Of a stretch of 64,000 nt of DNA, positions 9,384 through 22,816 are shown piece by piece (the stretch's first letter is position 1; each line of letters starts with the position of its first letter). Under the pieces are notes generated by a model. The model was not told the DNA's origin. It saw only the letters and a program-made list of their open reading frames with translations, and searched no databases. The translations under genes were made by a program, and so were the position numbers. This stretch comes from Nemertoderma westbladi (Eukaryota; Xenacoelomorpha; Nemertodermatida; Nemertodermatidae). Location: the NCBI GenBank assembly GCA_032718475.1, contig JAUCBJ010000495.1, positions 1 through 64,000 on the forward strand. Direction: 5' to 3'.

Positions 9384-12300
9384 ATATCCGGATGTCCGGA
9401 TGCAGGTACATTATTGGTCGCATGTATATCCGGATGTAGGTACATTATTGGTCGCAAGTATTGTATATCCGGATGTAGGTACATTATTGGTCGCATGTAT
9501 ATCCGGATTTAGGTACATTATTGGTCGCATGTATATCCGGATGTAGGTACATTATTGGTCGCATGTATTGTATATCCGGATGTAGGTACATTATTGGTCG
9601 CATGTATATCCGGATGTAGGTACATTATTGGCCGCATGTATATCCGGATGTAGGTACATTATTGGTCGCATGTATATCCGGATTTAGGTACATTATTGGT
9701 CGCGTGTATATCCGGATGTAGGTACATTATTGGTCGCATGTATATCCGGATGTAGGTACATTATTGGTCGCATGTATATCCGGATGTAGGTACATTATTG
9801 GTCGCATGTATATCCGGATGTAGGTACATTATTGGCCGCATGTATATCCGGATGTAGGTACATTATTGGTCGCATGTATATCCGGATGTAGGTACATTAT
9901 TGGTCGCATGTATATCCGGATTTAGGTACATTATTGGTCGCATGTATATCCGGATGTAGGTACATTATTGGTCGCATGTATATCCGGATGTAGGTACATT
10001 ATTGGTCGCATGTTGTATATCCGGATGTAGGTACATTATTGGTCGCATGTATATCCGGATGTAGCTACATTATTGGTCGTATGTATATCCCGATTTAGCT
10101 ACATTATTGGTCGCATGTATATCCGGATGTAGGTACATTATTGGTCGCATGTATATCCGGATGTAGGTACATTATTGGTCGCATGTATATCCGGATTTAG
10201 GTACATTATTGGTCGCATGTATATCCGGATGTAGGTACATTATTGGTCGCATGTATATCCGGATGTAGGTACATTATTGGTCGCATGTATATCCGGATGT
10301 AGGTACATTATTGGCCGCATGTATATCCGGATTTAGGTATATTATTGGTCGCATGTATATCCGGATGTAGGTACATTATTGGTCGCATGTATATCCGGAT
10401 TTAGGTACATTATTGGTCGCGTGTATATCCGGATGTAGGTACATTATTGGCCGCATGTATATCCGGATTTAGGTATATTATTGGTCGCATGTATATCCGG
10501 ATGTAGGTACATTATTGGTCGCATGTATATCCGGATGTAGGTACATTATTGGCCGCATGTATATCCGGATTTAGGTATATTATTGGTCGCATGTATATCC
10601 GGATGTAGGTACATTATTGGTCGCATGTATATCCGGATTTAGGTACATTATTGGTCGCGTGTATATCCGGATGTAGGTACATTATTGGCCGCATGTATAT
10701 CCGGATTTAGGTATATTATTGGTCGCATGTATATCCGGATGTAGGTACATTATTGGTCGCATGTATATCCGGATGTAGGTACATTATTGGTCGCATGTAT
10801 ATCCGGATGTAGGTACATTATTGGCCGCATGTATATCCGGATGTAGGTACATTATTGGTCGCATGTATATCCGGATGTAGGTACATTATTGGTCGCATGT
10901 ATATCCGGATTTAGGTATATTATTGGTCGCATGTATATCCGGATGTAGGTATATTATTGGCCGCATGTATATCCGGATTTAGGTATATTATTGGTCGCAT
11001 GTATATCCGGATGTAGGTACATTATTGGCCGCATGTATATCCGGATTTAGGTATATTATTGGTCGCATGTATATCCGGATGTAGGTACATTATTGGTCGC
11101 ATGTATATCCGGATGTAGGTACATTATTGGTCGCATGTATATCCGGATGTAGGTACATTATTGGCCGCATGTATATCCGGATGTAGGTACATTATTGGTC
11201 GCATGTATATCCGGATGTAGGTACATTATTGGTCGCATGTATATCCGGATGTAGGTACATTATTGGTCGCATGTATATCCGGATGTAGGTACATTATTGG
11301 CCGCATGTATATCCGGATTTAGGTATATTATTGGTCGCATGTATATCCGGATGTAGGTACATTATTGGTCGCATGTATATCCGGATGTAGGTACATTATT
11401 GGTCGCATGTATATCCGGATGTAGGTACATTATTGGCCGCATGTATATCCGGATGTAGGTACATTATTGGTCGCATGTATATCCGGATGTAGGTACATTA
11501 TTGGTCGCATGTATATCCGGATGTAGGTATATTATTGGTCGCATGTATATCCGGATGTAGGTACATTATTGGTCGCATGTATATCCGGATGTAGGTACAT
11601 TATTGGTCGCATGTATATCCGGATTTAGGTACATTATTGGTCGCGTGTATATCCGGATGTAGGTACATTATTGGCCGCATGTATATCCGGATTTAGGTAC
11701 ATTATTGGTCGCATGTATATCCGGATGTAGGTACATTATTGGTCGCATGTATATCCGGATGTAGGTACATTATTGGTCGCATGTATATCCGGATGTAGGT
11801 ACATTATTGGCCGCATGTATATCCGGATGTAGGTACATTATTGGCCGCATGTATATCCGGATGTAGGTACATTATTGGCCGCATGTATATCCGGATGTAG
11901 GTACATTATTGGTCGCATGTATTGTATATCCGGATGTAGGTACATTATTGGTCGCATGTATATCCGGATGTAGGTATATTATTGGTCGCATGTATATCCG
12001 GATGTAGGTACATTATTGGCCGCATGTATATCCGGTTGTAGGTACATTATTGGTCGCATGTATATCCGGATTTAGGTACATTATTGGTCGTATGTATATC
12101 CGGATGTAGGTACATTATTGGTCGCATGTATATCCGGATGTAGGTACATTATTGGTCGCGTGTATATCCGGATGTAGGTACATTATTGGCCGCATGTATA
12201 TCCGGATGTAGGTACATTATTGGCCGCATGTATATCCGGATGTAGGTACATTATTGGTCGCATGTATTGTATATCCGGATGTAGGTACATTATTGGTCGC

Positions 12301-15300
12301 ATGTATATCCGGATGTAGGTACATTATTGGTCGCATGTATATCCGGATGTAGGTACATTATTGGCCGCATGTATATCCGGTTGTAGGTACATTATTGGTC
12401 GCATGTATATCCGGATTTAGGTACATTATTGGTCGTATGTATATCCGGATGTAGGTACATTATTGGCCGCATGTATATCCGGTTGTAGGTACATTATTGG
12501 TCGCATGTATATCCGGATGTAGGTACATTATTGGTCGCATGTATATCCGGATGTAGGTACATTATTGGTCGCATGTATATCCGGATGTAGGTACATTATT
12601 GGCCGCATGTATATCCGGATGTAGGTACATTATTGGTCGCATGTATATCCGGATGTAGGTACATTATTGGTCGCGTGTATATCCGTATGTAGGTACATTA
12701 TTGGTCGCATGTATTGTATATCCGGATGTAGGTACATTATTGGTCGCATGTATATCCGGATGTAGGTACATTATTGGCCGCATGTATATCCGGATGTAGG
12801 TACATTATTGGTCGCATGTATATCCGGATGTAGGTACATTTTTGGCCGCATGTATATCCGGATGTAGGTACATTATTGGTCGCGTGTATATCCGGATGTA
12901 GGTACATTATTGGTCGCATGTATTGTATATCCGGATGTAGGTACATTATTGGTCGCATGTATATCCGGATGTAGGTACATTATTGGTCGCGTGTATATCC
13001 GTATGTAGGTACATTATTGGTCGCATGTATTGTATATCCGGATGTAGGTACATTATTGGTCGCATGTATATCCGGATGTAGGTACATTATTGGCCGCATG
13101 TATATCCGGATGTAGGTACATTATTGGTCGCATGTATATCCGGATGTAGGTACATTATTGGTCGCATGTATATCCGGATGTAGGTACATTATTGGTCGCA
13201 TGTATATCCGGATGTAGGTACATTATTGGCCGCATGTATATCCGGATGTAGGTACATTATTGGTCGCATGTATATCCGGATGTAGGTACATTATTGGTCG
13301 CGTGTATATTCGTATGTAGGTACATTATTGGTCGCATGTATTGTATATCCGGATGTAGGTACATTATTGGTCGCATGTATATCCGGATGTAGGTACATTA
13401 TTGGCCGCATGTATATCCGGATGTAGGTACATTATTGGCCGCATGTATATCCGGTTGTAGGTACATTATTGGTCGCATGTATATCCGGATGTAGGTACAT
13501 TATTGGTCGCATGTATATCCGGATGTAGGTACATTATTGGTCGCATGTATATCCGGATGTAGGTACATTATTGGCCGCATGTATATCCGGATGTAGGTAC
13601 ATTATTGGTCGCGTGTATATCCGTATGTAGGTACATTATTGGTCGCATGTATATCCGGATGTAGGTACATTATTGGTCGCGTGTATATTCGTATGTAGGT
13701 ACATTATTGGTCGCATGTATATCCGGATGTAGGTACATTATTGGTCGCGTGTATATTCGTATGTAGGTACATTATTGGTCGCATGTATTGTATATCCGGA
13801 TGTAGGTACATTATTGGTCGCGTGTATATCCGTATGTAGGTACATTATTGGTCGCATGTATATCCGGATGTAGGTACATTATTGGTCGCGTGTATATTCG
13901 TATGTAGGTACATTATTGGTCGCATGTATTGTATATCCGGATGTAGGTACATTATTGGTCGCATGTATATCCGGATGTAGGTACATTATTGGCCGCATGT
14001 ATATCCGGATGTAGGTACATTATTGGCCGCATGTATATCCGGTTGTAGGTACATTATTGGTCGCATGTATATCCGGATGTAGGTACATTATTGGTCGCAT
14101 GTATATCCGGATGTAGGTACATTATTGGTCGCATGTATATCCGGATGTAGGTACATTATTGGCCGCATGTATATCCGGATGTAGGTACATTATTGGTCGC
14201 ATGTATATCCGGATGTAGGTACATTATTGGTCGCGTGTATATCCGTATGTAGGTACATTATTGGTCGCATGTATTGTATATCCGGATGTAGGTACATTAT
14301 TGGTCGCATGTATATCCGGATGTAGGTACATTATTGGCCGCATGTATATCCGGATGTAGGTACATTATTGGTCGCATGTATATCCGGATGTAGGTACATT
14401 TTTGGCCGCATGTATATCCGGATGTAGGTACATTATTGGTCGCGTGTATATCCGGATGTAGGTACATTATTGGTCGCATGTATTGTATATCCGGATGTAG
14501 GTACATTATTGGTCGCATGTATATCCGGATGTAGGTACATTATTGGTCGCGTGTATATCCGTATGTAGGTACATTATTGGTCGCATGTATTGTATATCCG
14601 GATGTAGGTACATTATTGGTCGCATGTATATCCGGATGTAGGTACATTATTGGCCGCATGTATATCCGGATGTAGGTACATTATTGGTCGCATGTATATC
14701 CGGATGTAGGTACATTATTGGTCGCATGTATATCCGGATGTAGGTACATTATTGGTCGCATGTATATCCGGATGTAGGTACATTATTGGCCGCATGTATA
14801 TCCGGATGTAGGTACATTATTGGTCGCATGTATATCCGGATGTAGGTACATTATTGGTCGCGTGTATATTCGTATGTAGGTACATTATTGGTCGCATGTA
14901 TTGTATATCCGGATGTAGGTACATTATTGGTCGCATGTATATCCGGATGTAGGTACATTATTGGCCGCATGTATATCCGGATGTAGGTACATTATTGGTC
15001 GCATGTATATCCGGATGTAGGTACATTATTGGTCGCATGTATATCCGGATGTAGGTACATTATTGGCCGCATGTATATCCGGATGTAGGTACATTATTGG
15101 TCGCATGTATATCCGGATGTAGGTACATTATTGGCCGCATGTATATCCGGATGTAGGTACATTATTGGTCGCGTGTATATCCGTATGTAGGTACATTATT
15201 GGTCGCATGTATTGTATATCCGGATGTAGGTACATTATTGGTCGCATGTATATCCGGATGTAGGTACATTATTGGCCGCATGTATATCCGGATGTAGGTA

Positions 15301-18300
15301 CATTATTGGTCGCATGTATATCCGGATGTAGGTACATTATTGGCCGCATGTATATCCGGATGTAGGTACATTATTGGTCGCATGTATTGTATATCCGGAT
15401 GTAGGTACATTATTGGTCGCATGTATATCCGGATGTAGGTACATTATTGGCCGCATGTATATCCGGTTGTAGGTACATTATTGGTCGCATGTATATCCGG
15501 ATTTAGGTACATTATTGGTCGTATGTATATCCGGATGTAGGTACATTATTGGTCGCATGTATTGTATATCCGGATGTAGGTACATTATTGGTCGCATGTA
15601 TATCCGGATGTAGCTACATTATTGGTCGTATGTATATCCCGATTTAGCTACATTATTGGTCGCATGTATATCCGGATGTAGGTACATTATTGGTCGCATG
15701 TATATCCCGATTTAGCTACATTATTGGTCGCATGTATATCCGGATTTAGCTACATTATTGGTCGCATGTATATCCGGATGTAGGTACATTATTGGTCGCA
15801 TGTATATCCGGATGTAGGTACATTATTGGCCGCATGTATATCCGGATGTAGGTACATTATTGGTCGCATGTATTGTATATCCGGATGTAGGTACATTATT
15901 GGTCGCATGTATATCCGGATTTAGGTACATTATTGGTCGTATGTATATCCGGATGTAGGTATATTATTGGTCGCATGTATATCCGGATTTAGGTACATTA
16001 TTGGTCGTATGTATATCCGGATGTAGGTATATTATTGGTCGCATGTATATCCGGATTTAGGTACATTATTGGTCGCATGTATATCCGGATTTAGGTACAT
16101 TATTGGTCGTATGTATATCCGGATGTAGGTATATTATTGGTCGCATGTATATCCGGATGTAGGTACATTATTGGTCGCATGTATATCCGGATTTAGGTAC
16201 ATTATTGGTCGCATGTATATCCGGATGTAGGTACATTATTGGTCGCATGTATATCCGGATGTAGGTACATTATTGGTCGCATGTATTGTATATCCGGATG
16301 TAGGTACATTATTGGTCGCATGTATATCCGGATTTAGGTACATTATTGGTCGTATGTATGTCCGGATTTAGCTACATTATTGGTCGCATGTATATCCGGA
16401 TGTAGGTACATTATTGGTCACATGTATATCCGGATGTAGGTACATTATTGGTCGCATGTATATCCGGATTTAGGTACATTATTGGTCGCATGTATATCCG
16501 GATGTAGGTACATTATTGGTCGCGTGTATATCCGGATGTAGGTACATTATTGGTCGCATGTATTGTATATCCGGATGTAGGTACATTATTGGTCGCATGT
16601 ATATCCGGATTTAGGTACATTATTGGTCGTATGTATATCCGGATGTAGGTACATTATTGGTCGCATGTATATCCGGATTTAGGTACATTATTGGTCGTAT
16701 GTATATCCGGATGTAGGTATATTATTGGTCGCATGTATATCCGGATGTAGGTACATTATTGGTCGCATGTATATCCGGATTTAGGTACATTATTGGTCGT
16801 ATGTATATCCGGATGTAGGTACATTATTGGTCGTATGTATATCCGGATGTAGGTACATTATTGGTCGCGTGTATATCCGGATGTAGGTACATTATTGGTC
16901 GCATGTATATCCGGATTTAGGTACATTATTGGTCGTATGTATATCCGGATTTAGGTACATTATTGGTCGTATGTATATCCGGATGTAGGTACATTATTGG
17001 TCGCATGTATATCCGGATGTAGGTACATTATTGGTCGCATGTATATCCGGATGTAGGTACATTATTGGTCGCATGTATTGTATATCCGGATGTAGGTATA
17101 TTATTGGTCGCATGTATATCCGGATGTAGGCACATTATTGGTCGCATGTATATCCGGATTTAGGTACATTATTGGTCGCATGTATATCCGGATTTAGGTA
17201 CATTATTGGTCGTATGTATATCCGGATGTAGGTATATTATTGGTCGCATGTATATCCGGATGTAGGTACATTATTGGTCGCGTGTATATCCGGATTTAGC
17301 TACATTATTGGTCGTATGTATATCCGGATGTAGGTATATTATTGGTCGCATGTATATCCGGATGTAGGTACATTATTGGTCGCGTGTATATCCGGATGTA
17401 GGTACATTATTGGTCGCATGTATATCCGGATTTAGGTACATTATTGGTCGTATGTATATCCGGATGTAGGTATATTATTGGTCGCATGTATATCCGGATG
17501 TAGGTACATTATTGGTCGCGTGTATATCCGGATGTAGGTACATTATTGGTCGCATGTATTGTATATCCGGATGTAGGTATATTATTGGTCGCATGTATAT
17601 CCGGATGTAGGTACATTATTGGTCGCATGTATTGTATATCCGGATGTAGGTACATTATTGGTCGCATGTATATCCGGATTTAGGTACATTATTGGTCGCA
17701 TGTATATCCGGATTTAGGTACATTATTGGTCGTATGTATATCCGGATGTAGGTATATTATTGGTCGCATGTATATCCGGATGTAGGTACATTATTGGTCG
17801 CGTGTATATCCGGATGTAGGTACATTATTGGTCGCATGTATTGTATATCCGGATGTAGGTACATTATTGGTCGCATGTATATCCGGATGTAGGTACATTA
17901 TTGGTCGCATGTATATCCGGATGTAGGTATATTATTGGTCGCATGTATATCCGGATGTAGGTACATTATTGGTCGCATGTATTGTATATCCGGATGTAGG
18001 TACATTATTGGTCGCATGTATATCCGGATTTAGGTACATTATTGGTCGCATGTATATCCGGATTTAGGTACATTATTGGTCGTATGTATATCCGGATGTA
18101 GGTATATTATTGGTCGCATGTATATCCGGATGTAGGTACATTATTGGTCGCGTGTATATCCGGATGTAGGTACATTATTGGTCGCATGTATATCCGGATT
18201 TAGGTACATTATTGGTCGCATGTATATCCGGATTTAGGTACATTATTGGTCGTATGTATATCCGGATGTAGGTATATTATTGGTCGCATGTATATCCGGA

Positions 18301-20839
18301 TGTAGGTACATTATTGGTCGCATGTATATCCGGATTTAGGTACATTATTGGTCGCATGTATATCCGGATTTAGGTACATTATTGGTCGTATGTATATCCG
18401 GATGTAGGTATATTATTGGTCGTATGTATATCCGGATGTAGGTATATTATTGGTCGCATGTATTGTATATCCGGATGTAGGTACATTATTGGTCGCATGT
18501 ATTGTATATCCGGATGTAGGTACATTATTGGTCGCATGTATATCCGGATGTAGGTACATTATTGGTCGCATGTATTGTATATCCGGATGTAGGTACATTA
18601 TTGGTCGCATGTATATCCGGATGTAGGTACATTATTGGTCGCGTGTATATCCGGATGTAGGTACATTATTGGTCGCATGTATTGTATATCCGGATGTAGG
18701 TACATTATTGGTCGCATGTATATCCGGATTTAGGTACATTATTGGTCGTATGTATATCCGGATGTAGGTATATTATTGGTCGCATGTATATCCGGATGTA
18801 GGTACATTATTGGTCGTATGTATATCCGGATGTAGGTACATTATTGGTCGCGTGTATATCCGGATTTAGGTACATTATTGGTCGCATGTATATCCGGATG
18901 TAGGTACATTATTGGTCGCATGTATATCCGGATGTAGGTACATTATTGGTCGCATGTATGTCCGGATTTAGCTACATTATTGGTCGCATGTATATCCGGA
19001 TGTAGGTACATTATTGGTCGCATGTATATCCGGATTTAGGTACATTATTGGTCGCATGTATATCCGGATGTAGGTACATTATTGGTCGCATGTATATCCG
19101 GATTTAGGTACATTATTGGTCGCATGTATATCCGGATGTAGGTACATTATTGGTCGCATGTATATCCGGATTTAGGTACATTATTGGTCGCATGTATATC
19201 CGGATTTAGGTACATTATTGGTCGCATGTATATCCTGATGTAGGTACATTATTGGCCACATGTATATCCGGTTGTAGGTACATTATTGGTCGCATGTATA
19301 TCTGGATGTAGGTACATTATTGGCCGCATGTATATCCGGATGTAGGTACATTATTGGTCGCATGTATTGTAATATCCGGATGTAGGTACATTATTGGTCG
19401 CATGTATATCCGGATGTAGGTACATTATTGGTCGCGTGTATATCCGGATTTAGGTACATTATTGGTCGCGTGTATATCCGGATGTAGGTACATTATTGGC
19501 CGCATGTATATCCGGATGTAGGTACATTATTGGCCGCATGTATATCCGGATGTAGGTATAATATTGGTCGCGTGTATATCCGGATTTAGGTACATTATTG
19601 GTTGCATGTATATCCGGATGTAGGTACATTATTGGTCGCATGTATATCCGGATGTAGGTACATTATTGGTCGCGTGTATATCCGGATTTAGGTACATTAT
19701 TGGTCGCGTGTATATCCGGATGTAGGTACATTATTGGCCGCATGTATATCCGGATGTAGGTACATTATTGGTCGCATGTATATCCGGATGTAGGTACATT
19801 ATTGGTCGCATGTATATCCGGATGTAGGTACATTATTGGTCGCATGTATTGTATATCCGGATGTAGGTACATTATTGGTCGCATGTATATCCGGATTTAG
19901 GTACATTATTGGTCGCATGTATATCCGGATGTAGGTACATTATTGGTCGCATGTATATCCGGATGTAGGTACATTATTGGTCGCATGTATATCCGGATGT
20001 AGGTACATTATTGGTCGCATGTATATCCGGATGTAGGTACATTATTGGTCGCATGTATATCCGGATGTAGGTACATTATTGGTCGCATGTATATCCGGAT
20101 GTAGGTACATTATTGGCCGCATGTATATCCGGATGTAGGTACATTATTGGTCGCATGTATATCCGGATGTAGGTACATTATTGGTCGCATGTATATCCGG
20201 ATGTAGGTACATTATTGGTCGCGTGTATATCCGGATTTAGGTACATTATTGGTCGCATGTATATCCGGATGTAGGTACATTATTGGTCGCATGTATATCC
20301 GGATGTAGGTACATTATTGGTCGCATGTATATCCGGATTTAGCTACATTATTGGTCGCATGTATATCCGGATGTAGGTATATTATTGGCCGCATGTATAT
20401 CCGGATGTAGGTACATTATTGGTCGCGTGTATATCCGGATTTAGGTACATTATTGGTCGCATTTATATCCGGATGTAGGTACATTATTGGTCGCATGTAT
20501 ATCCGGATTTAGCTACATTATTGGTCGCATGTATATCCGGATGTAGGTATATTATTGGCCGCATGTATATCCGGATGTAGGTACATTATTGGTCGCGTGT
20601 ATATCCGGATTTAGGTACATTATTGGTCGCGTGTATATCCGGATGTAGGTACATTATTGGCCGCATGTATATCCGGATGTAGGTACATTATTGGTCGCGT
20701 GTATATCCGGATTTAGGTACATTATTGGTCGCGTGTATATCCGGATTTAGGTACATTATTGGTCGCGTGTATATCCGGATGTAGGTACATTATTGGTCGC
20801 ATGTATATCCGGATTTAGGTACATTATTGGTCGCATGTA
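9384..20839. repeat. 34-bp satellite array, about 11.45 kb
   Basis: There are about 330 tandem copies of a 34-bp unit that includes GGTCGCATGTATATCCGGAT and GGTACATTATT. Recurrent variants are GGCCGC for GGTCGC, GCGTG for GCATG, ATTTAGG for ATGTAGG, GGTATATT for GGTACATT, and a 39-bp form with an extra TTGTA before TATCC. Variants are organised in higher-order blocks. The segment 12437-13438 is repeated at 13997-14998 (offset exactly 1560 bp), including a rare ATTTTTGGCC variant. Short minus-strand frames in the array are period artefacts. There are no spacers, so this is not CRISPR. Confidence 0.97.
12437..14998. repeat. Higher-order duplication within the 34-bp satellite
   Basis: By eye, the ~1.0-kb blocks 12437-13438 and 13997-14998 agree base for base through all variant units, at a constant offset of 1560 bp. 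They diverge at both edges (12433/13993 and about 13439/14999). This indicates recent block amplification, for example by unequal exchange. Confidence 0.85.
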
Positions 20840-20954
20840 ATAATTTAGCTAAAGAATGTTCCAATACAAACATATTTTGGTGTTCTAGGATTCTCCTTTT
20901 GATATACTTAAAAATAGAGGCATCACAGGGCATAACTTTTTTATACGGAGCCCA

Positions 20955-21590
20955 GAGATCAAGCCAGTGACTTCAATCCGGGGCGATAGAGCAGTGCAGA
21001 TTGGTCTGCTTGGAAAATAGCATTCTGGAGTAAGTCATTGCAGGTGATCCTGTCTCCCTCGCCGCAACAGCCAATGTGGTGGTCCCCAAATGGGTTTGCA
21101 GGGGTGGAGCAGGTGGGGCAGGGTGTAGGTCTTGATGCTATGCCGATGCGAAGCATGAATGCCTTGTTTAGGCTGAATGTCTTAATGTAGCTGAATTCCT
21201 TGTTTAGAAAATGTAGGCATAGGCTCTCTGATGGAATAGCTTGGAGCCAGTTCCCTGCATGTGCAAGGGCAATGGAGTTTGTCAATGCTCGAGACCTGGT
21301 GTCTGGAGCTGTCTGCAGGGCAGAGTCCACAGAGTGTGAGAGCAGGGGCAGGCAGAGTGGAGTTGGTGGCCCTTTCGGGCTCAATGGCTACAAGGGACAG
21401 GCAGGATGCAGGTGGGGATTGTCAGGGATGTGGGAGAGGATGCGGGATACAAGGGGCCCAGCTTGGTAGACAGATGCCATATAGGCGGCGGGGGTATGCG
21501 TAAGCCAAAGATGAAATGACAGTGATTCAAAGATCATGATAGAAATGTATGACATGTCATTCACGCCGAATGTCAACCTTCTGTTTGATA
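20955..21590 (-). pseudogene. RLE-type retrotransposon C-terminal fragment
   Basis: The minus-strand frames 21576-21388 and 21384-20959 follow each other with a frameshift. Together they resemble the region after the RT in a group of invertebrate non-LTR elements with a C-terminal zinc knuckle and restriction-like endonuclease. Visible landmarks are HTPAAYMAS, AHAGNWLQAIPS, and the Cys/His segment CPTCSTPANPFGDHHIGC followed by GEGDRIT. The family normally has an RHNxxRD-like motif here, replaced by TCNDLLQNAI. The catalytic Asp/Lys part of the endonuclease is missing, as is the RT, so this is a dead fragment. It differs in Cys/His spacing from the element at 40485-44597. The assignment is from memory of the family. 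Confidence 0.65.
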
Positions 21591-21607
21591 TCGATATCCT
21601 ATTAAAT

Positions 21608-21829
21608 ATTACTACTACTACTAGGTCGAGCGAACTCGGACAGTGGAAATGAGATCCTTCCAGGCTTCCCGATTCGCCATAGTTGTCGCAATTTCGTTTC
21701 TCCCAAGTTCAGTATCCCTTTCAAGTTGATATATATATGTTATGGCCGGTCGTCCACGACTACGCTTTCCATGAGTTGGTTGCCAGAAAAGTAGATCTGG
21801 TATGACCTCGTCTTTACTTCGCCAGCAGT
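21608..21829 (-). pseudogene. LINE family 2, copy 1, C-terminal end and tail
   Basis: The complement starts with a (TAG)n-type tail (21608-21622) and encodes the C-terminus of a family-2 LINE protein: GHCWRSKDEVIPDLLFW, GKRSRGRPAITYI, and a terminal TANREAWKDL-like helix ending VRVRST. It is cut at 21829 by a plus-strand family-1 fragment. The comparison copy at 32531-32821 shows that about 71 bp of family 2 are missing across the junction. Confidence 0.8.
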
Positions 21830-22816
21830 GACACAGAACCATTTGAAGAGTTATTGGGCGTCCTCCAGGGAGACACACTTGCACCATTCTTGTTCATAAT
21901 TGTTGTTGACTATGTTCTACGCATGTCCTTAGATCATTATAATGATAATGGGGTGATGATAACTCCACCTACTGGCTCCAGAAGTCGAGGAAATCCTGCC
22001 AAGTACCTAACTGATCTAGACTTTGCTGATGACTTAGGGGTACTCTCAGAATCACTAGAGGGAGCCCAACGGCTCCTCGGCTCATTAGAACATGCTGCTT
22101 CTAGTGTTGGTCTTTTTATTAACTCCAGAAAGACCAAAATTTTGACAGTTAACTTTGAAAGTCCTCAGCAAGTCTCTGATCGGATGAGCATAAGCTCAAA
22201 AGATGGTATGCTTGAGCATGTGGATGACTTCTGTTACCTGGGATCATGGTGACATGGTGACATCGAATACGTAAGGGAAAGGCATGGGCAGCTTTGAATA
22301 GGCTTTCCAGGATTTGGAAGTCACCGAGAATTAATCGGAAACTTAAGGTCCGATTATTTAGAGCAGCAGTAGTTCCAGTACTCCTCTATGGGAGTCCATG
22401 CTGGGCTCTAACTGCTGAGGACACCAAATCTCTGGATGGCACATTCACAAGAATGCTACGCCGGGTTCATTGTGTCAAGTACGATGCACACATCTCCAAC
22501 CAGACACTATATAACATTGGAGGTGTCTCATTGGTTCCCCCAAGCTTGACACTAGAACAAAATCACCTCAAAACAAAATTGCTTTCGCCGTGAGGACCAT
22601 AATCTTGTACTTTGGCAGCCTCATGGAGTGAATAAGCATGGTGGACAGCCCATGACTTTCTTGAGACGCATCTTAAAGGACACTGGCCTTGAAGATGCGG
22701 ATGATCTAGCAAATGTCATGGGTGTTAGGGAGTTGTGGCGGTGCAATTTTGTCGATAAGCCGGCACAGCATTCCTAAAAATGCAGCTGCAATGCAGCATG
22801 CCGATCCTAGTAGTAG
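21830..22816 (+). pseudogene. LINE family 1 fragment nested in family 2 (RT to tail)
   Basis: Matches 38467-39478 of the longer family-1 copy. It covers RT motif B (GVLQGDTLAPFLFI), motif C (FADDLGVLS), the thumb, and the C-terminal GQPMTFLRRIL...DLANVMG block, with the 3' tail CCGATCCTAGTAGTAG at 22801-22816. Internal damage: about 30 bp around 22247-22262 is replaced by a short GACATGGTGACAT repeat, and small deletions near 22570-22605 shift the frame. It lies in opposite orientation inside a family-2 copy. I see no target-site duplication; instead ~71 bp of the target are missing. Confidence 0.8.

Noticed and set aside
9384-20839. CRISPR-like array of short regular repeats
   Set aside because: Units are contiguous with no unique spacers, and the host is eukaryotic; this is a satellite.
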